From: CAZKNF01 sp964554105
GTDB lineage: Bacteria > Bacteroidota > Rhodothermia > Rhodothermales > VXPQ01
Direction: 5' to 3'
Assembly: GCA_964554105.1 (NCBI GenBank)
Contig: CAZKNF010000096.1
Location: 1 to 9,764 of the forward strand
Length of the DNA stretch: 9,764 bases
Shown: positions 1 to 5,795 of the stretch, in pieces
Numbering within the stretch: position 1 is the stretch's first letter
How the letters are laid out: each line of letters starts with the position of its first letter
The notes under the pieces: model-generated
The model's database searches: none
What the model saw: the letters and a program-made list of their open reading frames with translations, nothing else
Told to the model about the DNA's origin: nothing
Position numbers and translations under genes: made by a program

Positions 1-138
1 AAATAAGACATGGTCCAGGGGACGCCGATATCAGGAAGATCAGACGTTCCGCCAATGCCACGCAGCGCTCGACCGATTTCCGGCAAAGCGTTGCGACCAC
101 TGGCACGTCGAGCAATATCGGAGGGCGATCGTCTCTCC
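1..138. other. unassigned left flank
   Basis: No gene can be assigned here. A plus-strand frame is open from base 2 to a TGA at 143-145, giving 47 residues rich in Arg, His, Trp and Tyr (for example CHAALDRFPAKRCDHWH). It could be the C-terminus of a gene starting left of the window, ending tail-to-tail with the cupin gene (stop codons overlapping at 139-145). I recognise no family in it. Two minus-strand frames are also open across the stretch, so openness alone is weak evidence. No hairpin followed by a T-run, which would mark a terminator for the cupin gene, is visible. Confidence 0.3.
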
Positions 139-606
139 CTATTGAGGAAGGGGGCCAAGGATTTCGAGTCCGTAGCGCACGGTCACCGGCATTATTTTCG
201 CCATGTCCGGAGGAGCGGGTGCTGGTTCCATCAGCTCAGCGGCAAAGTTCTCGAAACCGCCGGGTGTCACGAAGAGCAGAAAGCGCGCGGGCCCGTCGCC
301 CACGACCTCGAAGCCATGCGGCACGTCTCGAGGCAGAAAGGCGAACGTCCCCGGACCGGCGGTCCAGCTTTTCTCCCCACTGACGAAGCGAAGCTGACCT
401 TCGATCACGTAGAATTCCTCATCTTCGTTGTGGTGCACGTGATAGGGTGAACCGACGCCAACGTCACTGATCTGCTCGATCACGCCCAGCCGTCCCCCGG
501 TTTCCCGAGATGTGGCCCTGATCCACGTTCGTCCGCCAAAAAACCACCCTTCTTCCGCTTCTTCTCGCGCTTGAATGAACGGCTGAGCAACAATTACATC
601 TTCCAT
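139..606 (-). CDS. small cupin-domain protein (single-domain, Cupin_2-like)
   Basis: A 155-residue single-domain cupin. Motif 1 fits G(X)5HXH(X)4E(X)6G at about residues 50-70, with metal ligands His56, His58 and Glu63. Motif 2 lies at about residues 86-100 (PRDVPHGFEV), giving the fourth ligand His97. All four expected metal ligands are present, so a metal-dependent enzyme or small-molecule binder in the cytoplasm is likely; no signal peptide is seen. Similar stand-alone cupins are often labelled quercetin dioxygenase-like, but the substrate cannot be read from the sequence. I chose the ATG at 606 because AAAGGAGA lies about 8 bases upstream; the in-frame starts further upstream (639 and 699) have no ribosome binding site and would place coding sequence over the promoter and operators. 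It is transcribed divergently from the TetR gene and is the likely target of that regulator. Confidence 0.88.
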   Translation of the reverse strand: MEDVIVAQPFIQAREEAEEGWFFGGRTWIRATSRETGGRLGVIEQISDVGVGSPYHVHHNEDEEFYVIEGQLRFVSGEKSWTAGPGTFAFLPRDVPHGFEVVGDGPARFLLFVTPGGFENFAAELMEPAPAPPDMAKIMPVTVRYGLEILGPLPQ

Positions 607-633
607 TTCGACGTCTCCTTTCTTAATTGCTGG

Positions 634-660
634 TTTCATGTTACACTGTGAATCATGAAA
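634..660. promoter_or_regulatory. candidate TetR operator 1 (inverted repeat)
   Basis: A perfect 7-bp inverted repeat, TTTCATG (634-640) and CATGAAA (654-660), separated by 13 bases. It sits just downstream of the predicted cupin transcription start, where a bound repressor would block transcription. The sequence TGTTACAC (639-646) overlaps its left arm and recurs at 706-713. Size and placement fit a TetR-family operator; that the neighbouring TetR protein binds it is inference. Confidence 0.45.
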
Positions 661-670
661 TCCGATGACC

Positions 671-699
671 ACAATACTGCGCGCGGGAACGATAGTCAA
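671..699 (-). promoter_or_regulatory. sigma-70-like promoter for the cupin gene
   Basis: Read on the minus strand, TTGACT (699-694) is separated by exactly 17 bases from TATTGT (676-671), close to the TTGACA/TATAAT consensus. Transcription would start near 664, leaving a leader of about 58 bases that contains the inverted repeat at 634-660 and the AAAGGAGA ribosome binding site. This supports the cupin start at 606. If the organism uses the Bacteroidota-type primary sigma factor, which prefers a different -10 element, the match would mean less. Confidence 0.55.
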
Positions 700-700
700 T

Positions 701-716
701 ATTGGTGTTACACAAT
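701..716. promoter_or_regulatory. candidate TetR operator 2 (palindrome at tetR start)
   Basis: ATTG (701-704) and CAAT (713-716) form inverted arms around GTGTTACAC (705-713), itself a palindrome with one central base. It lies immediately upstream of the cupin -35 element and 4 bases before the TetR start codon, a position suited to autoregulation. It shares TGTTACAC, in the same orientation, with the first candidate operator 67 bases away. Confidence 0.4.
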
Positions 717-719
717 GTT

Positions 720-1340
720 ATGGGAAATAAGAAAAAAAAGAGCGGGGGCGCTCGAAGACGCTACACCAAGAGGCGCCGTGCGGAGCAGGAAGAGCAGACA
801 CGCCAGCGCATCGTGGAGGCCGCCGTCGCGCTGCATCAGTCGGAGGGCGGCGGGGCAACGATCACCGAGATCGCGAGACGTGCCGACGTTGCCCGGGTGA
901 CCCTCTACCGTCATTTCCCGGACGAGCTGGCCCTGCTCACCGCGTGTACGAATCATTACATGTCAAGCCACCCACCGCCGGACCTCGACAGCTGGGCGGC
1001 AATCCCCGATCCGGTTGAACGACTGCGCGCCGGCCTCACAGAGACCTACGCATACCATCAGCGGACCGAGAAGATGATGACGGTTGCTGAGCGTGAAGTC
1101 GCGCAGAACCCGGTTCTAGCGGAAATCCTCGAACCCGTAGATGCTTATTGGGAAAAGGCAAAGTGCGTGCTCGCGCAAGGCTGGACGGATGAGGAAAGTG
1201 CGGCGCCGCTTGTTGAAGCAGCGATCGGGCTTGCCCTTTCGCTGCCGGCCTGGCGAACCTTGACGCGCCAAGAGGACTTGAGCGACAGCGACTGCGTAAA
1301 ACTCTTCGTGGCTACGATATGCAATGTGTCGTCCGGTTGA
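720..1340 (+). CDS. TetR/AcrR-family transcriptional regulator
   Basis: A 206-residue one-domain-pair regulator of usual TetR length. A very basic N-terminal tail (about residues 4-20, many Lys and Arg) precedes the DNA-binding domain: helix 1 around TRQRIVEAAVALHQSEG (27-43), then the helix-turn-helix TITEIARRADVARVTLYRHF (47-66), whose VTLYRHF end is typical of the family. The remaining residues would form the all-helical ligand-binding and dimer domain, which is variable and gives no ligand clue. I prefer the ATG at 720 to the in-frame TTG at 702, because the earlier start would put coding sequence over a palindromic operator; neither has a clear ribosome binding site. Its divergent neighbour is the cupin gene, and classical repression of that gene and of itself is the simplest reading. 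Confidence 0.9.
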   Translation: MGNKKKKSGGARRRYTKRRRAEQEEQTRQRIVEAAVALHQSEGGGATITEIARRADVARVTLYRHFPDELALLTACTNHYMSSHPPPDLDSWAAIPDPVERLRAGLTETYAYHQRTEKMMTVAEREVAQNPVLAEILEPVDAYWEKAKCVLAQGWTDEESAAPLVEAAIGLALSLPAWRTLTRQEDLSDSDCVKLFVATICNVSSG

Positions 1341-1392
1341 TTACCCCTTCCGGGTCCCGTCTGCCCATGCGATTCCTAAATTTTCCGGATGT

Positions 1393-1492
1393 NNNNNNNN
1401 NNNNNNNNNNNNNNNNNNNNNNNNNNNNNNNNNNNNNNNNNNNNNNNNNNNNNNNNNNNNNNNNNNNNNNNNNNNNNNNNNNNNNNNNNNNN
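1393..1492. other. assembly gap (100 N)
   Basis: Exactly 100 N, the usual placeholder for a gap of unknown size. The 52 bases between the TetR stop and the gap hold nothing I can assign. The gap removes the start of the following membrane protein gene. Confidence 0.98.
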
Positions 1493-1635
1493 CGGAGAGC
1501 CTTCAGGTTCAGAAAGAATCGTATGAGTCACAGGTGCGACACATCAGGCTGTATCGCCGGATCGCGCTGATCGGCTCGATCATCATCGCCGTGCTTCTCA
1601 TCTACATCGTGTGGCTTGCACAGTCAGTGGTATAG
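1493..1635 (+). CDS. C-terminal part of a small single-span membrane protein (5' end in gap)
   Basis: The frame is open from the gap to a TAG at 1633-1635 and gives 46 visible residues. A charged, probably cytoplasmic segment (ESLQVQKESYESQVRHIRLYRR) runs into one strongly hydrophobic stretch of about 20 residues (IALIGSIIIAVLLIYIVWLA) close to the C-terminus. The tail-anchor-like layout suggests a membrane protein whose soluble part lies mostly in the missing sequence. No family is recognisable. The next gene begins 44 bases downstream on the same strand and is also a membrane protein, so the two may be co-transcribed. Confidence 0.55.
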
Positions 1636-1679
1636 GTTCGCTGTGCCGGAGCCCGCTCGCCAACCAACATCGCGTTGTC

Positions 1680-2024
1680 ATGAACTTTCTAGAGAAGCTG
1701 CAGCCGTACAAGCCGGTCCTGTGGATCTTTGCCCTCGTGGGTCTTCTGGGACTCAACGGCACATTCCTTTACTACACGATTTTTCAGCCGGACGTCCAGG
1801 CCGCTGCACTTGAGAATCCCGTGAGCGTAGTGTTTATCGTCGAAGCCTTCCTGATGGTTGCCTTTGCAGCCTGGGTGATCTGGCTCATGGGATTTGAGCG
1901 TCCGGGCTGGTTCCTGTTCGTGATCATGTCCATTGTCGGCAGCCTCGCATTCAGCGTGCCATTCTTCCTCTTGATGCACATCCGGAAGCACGAAAATGAA
2001 CAGAAGGCGACCCGCACGTCATGA
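1680..2024 (+). CDS. three-span integral membrane protein, possibly DUF2834-like
   Basis: A 114-residue protein with three predicted membrane segments: about residues 13-33 (VLWIFALVGLLGLNGTFLYY), 46-70 (VVFIVEAFLMVAFAAWVIW) and 76-101 (FLFVIMSIVGSLAFSVPFFL), ending in a charged tail (HIRKHENEQKATRTS). The length and the last segment, with Gly then Pro-Phe-Phe-Leu followed by Arg, resemble DUF2834 membrane proteins, but I cannot confirm this by eye. The ATG at 1680 begins a natural N-terminus (MNFLEKLQPYK); there is no strong ribosome binding site. No function is known. It is followed after about 100 bases by the VOC-family gene. Confidence 0.65.
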   Translation: MNFLEKLQPYKPVLWIFALVGLLGLNGTFLYYTIFQPDVQAAALENPVSVVFIVEAFLMVAFAAWVIWLMGFERPGWFLFVIMSIVGSLAFSVPFFLLMHIRKHENEQKATRTS

Positions 2025-2079
2025 AAGCATCCTGACCGGTAGCCCGATTTGTCGATTCGTGATCTCCCCGAACGACTAG

Positions 2080-2099
2080 TGAATAGTAACCGCTATTCA
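2080..2099. repeat. inverted repeat upstream of the VOC gene
   Basis: TGAATAG (2080-2086) and CTATTCA (2093-2099) are perfect 7-bp inverted arms separated by 6 bases, ending 24 bases before the VOC start codon. It could be an operator or an mRNA hairpin. It lies outside both flanking coding regions; no regulator nearby on the same contig explains it. Confidence 0.4.
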
Positions 2100-2123
2100 A
2101 ACCTTCCAAAACGAGGACCCATC

Positions 2124-2573
2124 ATGAAAGCAACGAATCCCTACCTGAACTTCGCCGGAAACACCGAAGAGGCCTTCACCTTCTACAAGTCCGTGTTCGG
2201 TGGAGAGTTCACGGACTTTCTCCGTTTCAAGGACTTCGGCGCAAATGAGATGGAAGTACCTGATAATGAGCTCGATAAGATCGCGCACGTCGCGCTTCCG
2301 CTCGGAGCGAACAACCTGCTCATGGGGACCGATGCTCTGGAAGGGTGGGAGCCCGTAACCTTCGGAAATAATTACAGCATCACCCTCGAGGCGAACACTG
2401 ACGAAGAAGCGGAAAGGCTGTTCAACGGGCTTTCGGACGGTGGCCAAAATAAGATGCCGTTGCAGAGGACGGAATGGGCCGAGAAATATGGTGAGTGTGC
2501 CGACAAGTTCGGCGTTCAGTGGATTGTGATGTATACCGGGAACGTCCAGTTCGACGGCAGTCGGGAAAGCTGA
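2124..2573 (+). CDS. VOC-superfamily protein, PhnB / 3-demethylubiquinone-9 methyltransferase-like domain
   Basis: A 149-residue protein of the PhnB-like branch of the vicinal oxygen chelate (glyoxalase) superfamily. Hallmarks are the N-terminal NPYLNFAGNTEEAFTFYKSV(F) helix-strand unit (residues 5-25), the central IAHVALPLGANNLLMGTD strand pair, a FGNNYSITLEANTDEEAERL segment, and the C-terminal EKYGECADKFGVQWIVMY, where family members usually have a W-G-x-x-x-G-x-x-x-D-x-F-G-x-x-W pattern. The usual Trp-Gly is replaced by Glu-Lys-Tyr-Gly here, but the D-K-F-G-V-Q-W core is intact. Such proteins are cytoplasmic and mostly uncharacterised; enzymatic activity is unproven for the family at large. 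ATG 2124 is favoured over the upstream in-frame codon at 2049 because GAGG lies 7 bases before it and family homology begins there. Confidence 0.88.
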   Translation: MKATNPYLNFAGNTEEAFTFYKSVFGGEFTDFLRFKDFGANEMEVPDNELDKIAHVALPLGANNLLMGTDALEGWEPVTFGNNYSITLEANTDEEAERLFNGLSDGGQNKMPLQRTEWAEKYGECADKFGVQWIVMYTGNVQFDGSRES

Positions 2574-2580
2574 CCGATCG

Positions 2581-2680
2581 NNNNNNNNNNNNNNNNNNNN
2601 NNNNNNNNNNNNNNNNNNNNNNNNNNNNNNNNNNNNNNNNNNNNNNNNNNNNNNNNNNNNNNNNNNNNNNNNNNNNNNNN
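2581..2680. other. assembly gap (100 N)
   Basis: Exactly 100 N of unknown true length. It begins 7 bases after the VOC stop codon and hides the start of the HPF-like gene. Confidence 0.98.
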
Positions 2681-2955
2681 CTGCGCTCGCCGAACGAGTT
2701 GAAGGCGTGATACAGGGTACCCTGGATCGCTTCAGCGATCGACTCACACGAGTGGAAGTCCACGTCGGCGACGTAAACAGTAATAAGAAGACCGGCATCG
2801 CCGATATTCGCTGCATGCTGGAGGCCCGTCTCGCCGGCCTCCAGCCTATAGCCGTGAGCCATCACGCGGCAACGGTGGATCGAGCTGTCGCCGGTGCCGC
2901 CGACCAGCTGTCGCGCTCGCTCGACAGCACGCTGGGACGTCTGGATAACCGCTGA
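2681..2955 (+). CDS. HPF/RaiA-family ribosome-associated protein, 5' truncated by gap
   Basis: The reading frame enters from the gap as ALAERVEGVIQGTLDRFSDR and continues to TGA 2953-2955, 90 visible residues. RVEVHVGDVNSNKKTGIADI is followed by RCMLEARLAGLQPIAVSHHA and then TVDRAVAGAADQLSRSLDST, matching the second strand pair and long second helix of the HPF/RaiA (sigma-54 modulation, S30AE) fold. Members bind the small ribosomal subunit and inactivate or stabilise ribosomes in stasis. Probably only 10-20 residues of the N-terminal strand are missing, so this would be a short-type HPF-like protein lacking the C-terminal dimerisation domain of long HPF. The GTG at 2707 lies inside helix 1 and is not the real start. 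Many such short proteins are stand-alone paralogues rather than the main hibernation factor. Confidence 0.8.
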
Positions 2956-3079
2956 CGTGCCCACGGCGCGAAGAGCCATGAGAGGATGATGAGCACGTTC
3001 ACGCGCTCGTCTTCGTATCCGTGCCGTTCACCCAGACCCATCCATTTGGTCTGAAAACCGGGTATTCTGAAGGATGGTC

Positions 3080-4240
3080 ATGCGTCTCGTCCCGATATTC
3101 GTGGTCATGCTGCTGCTCGTTTTCGCGGACGGCCCTTTCGCAGCCGCGTATGCACAGGAGACCGAGCCGCGGCCGCGCGCCAGGGAGGCCGGTGTGGAAG
3201 TGGGTATTTTGCCGCCGGGGGCGCTCAACGCCATCACGGATGTGGAGGGTGTGCGGGTGGGCCAGGTGACGGTCGTCGAGGGTGACTCCGTCCGGACGGG
3301 CGTGACGGCCATCCTGCCGCACGGAGAGAATGTCTACCGGCAGCGAGTGCCCGCGGCTATCCACGTCGGCAACGGCTACGGAAAGCTATTGGGCGTGACA
3401 CAGGTTCGGGAGCTGGGCGAACTGGAGACGCCCATACTTCTTACCTGCACGCTGTGCGTGTGGAACGCCGCTGCCGCGCTGGTGGATACGCTTCTCGAGC
3501 AGCCGGGGATGGAGGATGTACGCTCTATTAACCCCGTCGTCGGAGAGACGAACGACGGAGGGCTCAGCGATATTCGCTCCCAGCCCGTCCGAGCCGAGCA
3601 CGTGCGCCGGGCACTTCGTACAGCGACAAGCGGCCCCGTGGAGGAGGGGAGCGTGGGTGCGGGCACGGGCACCGTTGCATTCGGATGGAAGGGAGGCATC
3701 GGCACCAGCTCGCGGCATCTCCCCGAGACGCTCGGAGGCCACAGGGTGGGCGTACTCGTTCAGGCCAACTTCGGCGGCGTGCTAGCAATAAACGGGGCGC
3801 CGGTAGGACGGGAGCTCGGGCGTTTTGCCTTTCAGGACGCGATGGGCGCCGGCGCGGATGGCAGTATCATGATCGTCGTCGCCACGGACGCACCGCTCGA
3901 TGCGCGGCTGCTCGAACGGCTGGCTGTGCGCGCACTGATAGGTCTCGGCCGTACCGGCGCAAGCATGAGCAACGGTTCAGGCGACTACGTGATCGCTTTC
4001 TCTACCGTGCCGGTGGATTCGCCGGAACAGTGGTTGTCCAACGACGAGATGTCGCCCCTCTTTCAGGCCGTCGCCGAAGCTACCGAGGAGAGCGTCTATA
4101 ACGCGCTGTTTACCGCCCGGACGGTTGAGAGTCGTTCAGGCACGGTCGAGGCACTTCCCCTGGACCGGACGCTTGAAGTACTTGCCCGATACAATGCTCT
4201 GAGCTGGAATCGCACGCTGCTCCCGAACGCGGGTGAATAG
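3080..4240 (+). CDS. exported P1-family (DmpA/BapA-type) aminopeptidase
   Basis: A 386-residue Ntn-hydrolase-fold peptidase of the S58 family (L-aminopeptidase D-Ala-esterase/amidase DmpA; beta-peptidyl aminopeptidase BapA), slightly longer than DmpA because of a leader. Residues 1-25 form a Sec signal peptide (MRLVPIFVVMLLLVF core, cleavage after AAYA before Gln26). Family landmarks follow: NAITDVEGVRVGQVTV at the start of the mature part, VGETNDGGLSDI around Asn158, VQANFGG with Asn230 (expected oxyanion-hole residue) and SNGSGDYVIAFS, where Gly299-Ser300 is the expected autoproteolysis site freeing the nucleophile serine. The ATG at 3080 has GAAGGA 5 bases upstream; the ATG at 3074 overlaps that ribosome binding site. 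The enzyme is probably periplasmic and trims N-terminal residues or amides. It stands alone, 124 bases after the HPF-like gene, with the region beyond its stop lost in a gap. Confidence 0.92.
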   Translation: MRLVPIFVVMLLLVFADGPFAAAYAQETEPRPRAREAGVEVGILPPGALNAITDVEGVRVGQVTVVEGDSVRTGVTAILPHGENVYRQRVPAAIHVGNGYGKLLGVTQVRELGELETPILLTCTLCVWNAAAALVDTLLEQPGMEDVRSINPVVGETNDGGLSDIRSQPVRAEHVRRALRTATSGPVEEGSVGAGTGTVAFGWKGGIGTSSRHLPETLGGHRVGVLVQANFGGVLAINGAPVGRELGRFAFQDAMGAGADGSIMIVVATDAPLDARLLERLAVRALIGLGRTGASMSNGSGDYVIAFSTVPVDSPEQWLSNDEMSPLFQAVAEATEESVYNALFTARTVESRSGTVEALPLDRTLEVLARYNALSWNRTLLPNAGE

Positions 4241-4242
4241 CC

Positions 4243-4342
4243 NNNNNNNNNNNNNNNNNNNNNNNNNNNNNNNNNNNNNNNNNNNNNNNNNNNNNNNNNN
4301 NNNNNNNNNNNNNNNNNNNNNNNNNNNNNNNNNNNNNNNNNN
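4243..4342. other. assembly gap (100 N)
   Basis: Exactly 100 N, beginning 2 bases after the P1 peptidase stop codon. Any terminator of that gene and the upstream part of the lipoprotein leader are missing. Confidence 0.98.
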
Positions 4343-4386
4343 CGGTAGAGCTGGTGAATTCCAGTGCTGCACGACGGTCATCCTTA

Positions 4387-4480
4387 ACTCCTGTAGAAAG
4401 GAGCCGAATCTAGGCAGGAGTCCCGACACGAAAAGCGATGCGGAGATGCATCGACCCGCTGGATATCTAGCAGGATCCAG
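4387..4480 (+). promoter_or_regulatory. hairpin-rich leader of the lipoprotein gene
   Basis: The 140 bases between the gap and the lipoprotein start contain no gene but several inverted repeats. ACTCCTG (4387-4393) pairs with CAGGAGT (4415-4421), while part of it, CTCCT (4388-4392), can instead pair with AGGAG (4399-4403), so the two are mutually exclusive. CGATGC (4436-4441) pairs with GCATCG (4448-4453) around a GGAGAT loop. CTGGAT (4459-4464) pairs with ATCCAG (4475-4480), a hairpin that takes in the AGGA (4472-4475) ribosome binding site 7 bases before the ATG. It matches no riboswitch class I know; translational control is possible but inferred from short stems only. Confidence 0.35.
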
Positions 4481-4482
4481 AC

Positions 4483-5526
4483 ATGACACATCTAAAGCTA
4501 ATCATTTGGGCGAGCTGCCTGATCCTCATCGGGTGCAGTTCCACAAATTCAGTTACTCTCACGGTCCAGGAGCCGGCTCGCGTAAGCGTTCCGGCGAACG
4601 TCACAAAAATCGGTGTGATCAACCGTACCGTACGAGAAGGTAAGCGTTCTCGTCTGGAAACCATCGATCAAGTGCTCTCGGTGAAGAACCGTGACCTGGA
4701 CAGTCTGGGGGCCGCGGCAGGTCTGAATGGTTTGCTGGAAGAGCTTTCGAAAGCTGACCGCTTCGATGTCGTGTCAAGCGTACAGCCGGACGATCTCGAC
4801 ATGCCCGCGTACGGCGTGTTTCCTGCTCCGCTGCCCTGGGACGATGTCGAAGAAATCTGCGCAGAGCATGATCTGAACGGACTAATTTCGCTAGAATGGT
4901 ATGATACGGATACGAGTATCGACTACGACATGCGAAAGGTAACCCACAAAGGGCCACTTAGCGTGAACGTTCCTCTACCTGAACATCACGCGGAAGTGAA
5001 AACGACCATTCGCACCGGATGGCGCATATACGATCATATGGGGAGATACATAGTCGATGAATATGACATTACGGAGGCTGTGGTTACAACAGGTCGAGGG
5101 ATAAATCCCGTGGAGGCCGTTAAGGCTATTTCCGGTAGAACAGAAGCTGTTCAATCTATAAGCGGAGATATCGGCAGAGTATACGCGATGAGGGTGCTTC
5201 CATACTGGACGAGGGTGACACGTCAATACTATGTGAGAGGAAACGACAGATTTACTGTCGCAAAGCGAAGAGCCCAAACGGGAAATTGGGAGGGAGCGGC
5301 GGAACTCTGGTTAAAAGAAACGACGAACAGCAACGCGCGGATTGCCGGACGTGCACATTACAACATGGCGATTATGAGTGAGATTCGCGGCGAGATTGAC
5401 GAATCGATAGACTGGGCCCGGACGGCTTACGAAGAGTACGGCGATAAACGTGCGCTTGATTACGTCCGAACACTTCAAGCTAGACAAGCACGAATGATCC
5501 GAGGGCAGCTGACTCAGCGGCCGTAA
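4483..5526 (+). CDS. outer-membrane-type lipoprotein, DUF6340-like, with TPR-like C-terminus
   Basis: A 347-residue lipoprotein. Residues 1-17 form a lipoprotein signal with lipobox LIGC and lipidated Cys18, followed by SSTNS. The central region (about 20-245) has the features of Bacteroidota lipoproteins I associate with DUF6340: VQEPARVSVPANVTKIGVIN (opening strand and Asn-Arg), NGLLEELSKADRFDVVSS and VKTTIRTGWRIYDHMGRYIV. Residues about 257-335 look like TPR helices (VAKRRAQTGNWEGAAELW, then RAHYNMAIMSEIRGEIDESI), suggesting a protein-protein interaction role at the envelope. No enzymatic motif is visible. ATG 4483 has AGGA 7 bases upstream, partly within a hairpin. Sample lines of the gene are about 48-52% GC, clearly lower than the P1 peptidase gene on the neighbouring contig, hinting at different ancestry. 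The family assignment is from memory and moderate; the lipoprotein call is firm. Confidence 0.8.
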   Translation: MTHLKLIIWASCLILIGCSSTNSVTLTVQEPARVSVPANVTKIGVINRTVREGKRSRLETIDQVLSVKNRDLDSLGAAAGLNGLLEELSKADRFDVVSSVQPDDLDMPAYGVFPAPLPWDDVEEICAEHDLNGLISLEWYDTDTSIDYDMRKVTHKGPLSVNVPLPEHHAEVKTTIRTGWRIYDHMGRYIVDEYDITEAVVTTGRGINPVEAVKAISGRTEAVQSISGDIGRVYAMRVLPYWTRVTRQYYVRGNDRFTVAKRRAQTGNWEGAAELWLKETTNSNARIAGRAHYNMAIMSEIRGEIDESIDWARTAYEEYGDKRALDYVRTLQARQARMIRGQLTQRP

Positions 5527-5703
5527 CAGATCGTCCGGGTGCGCGAGCGGATTAACCGGATCGTCGCGGGCGAGACCGGCCATCCCCACGAGAAGGTCGC
5601 CAGGGAAACGGATCGAAACTTCTGGCTCACCGCCGAAGATGCGCTCGATTACAGACTCGTTGGTTGCATCGTCGGAAGCGCGACGGAGAACCCGGATTGG
5701 TGA
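5527..5703 (+). pseudogene. ClpP protease C-terminal remnant
   Basis: Immediately after the lipoprotein TAA and in the same frame, 58 codons up to TGA 5701-5703 read as the C-terminal end of the ATP-dependent Clp protease proteolytic subunit: QIVRVRERINRIVAGETGHP, then HEKVARETDRNFWLTAEDAL, then DYRLVGCIVGSATENPDW. This corresponds to the handle helix, the HTGQ-like turn and the TDRDFWMSAEEAxEYGL signature. The position of the third catalytic residue (Asp172 in S. aureus ClpP, TDRD) is Asn here, and the conserved Gly of YGL is Arg. There is no start codon and no catalytic Ser or His region upstream; that space is occupied by the unrelated lipoprotein. I read it as a decayed fragment left by deletion, insertion or recombination. 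Expression as a lipoprotein extension by stop-codon readthrough is conceivable but unsupported. Confidence 0.85.
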
Positions 5704-5795
5704 GCTTTGAGGAAATTTGCTGATGGGCGTTCTCGGCAGGAACGGACCTTCAGAATGGAAGTTGTTCCGATCGTTGCCTCCACCCCCTCTTCTGG

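Noticed and set aside
1..138. Possible zinc-ribbon or transposase fragment suggested by Cys/His/Trp-rich translations
   Set aside because: No complete motif in any frame, and several frames are open; a named call would be a guess.
607..699. Longer N-terminus of the cupin protein from upstream in-frame starts (639 or 699)
   Set aside because: No ribosome binding site there, and the extension overlaps the promoter and operator; AAAGGAGA points to the ATG at 606.
702..719. TTG start for the TetR regulator
   Set aside because: The six extra residues coincide with a palindromic operator and have no ribosome binding site; ATG 720 is simpler.
2097..2816. Long minus-strand open frame (239 codons) opposite the VOC and HPF-like genes
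   Set aside because: It runs through the N gap, mirrors two well-supported plus-strand genes and resembles no family.
3376..4101. Several open frames within the P1 peptidase gene on both strands
   Set aside because: High GC removes stop codons in the other frames; their products are Arg/Ser/Pro-rich and lack family features.
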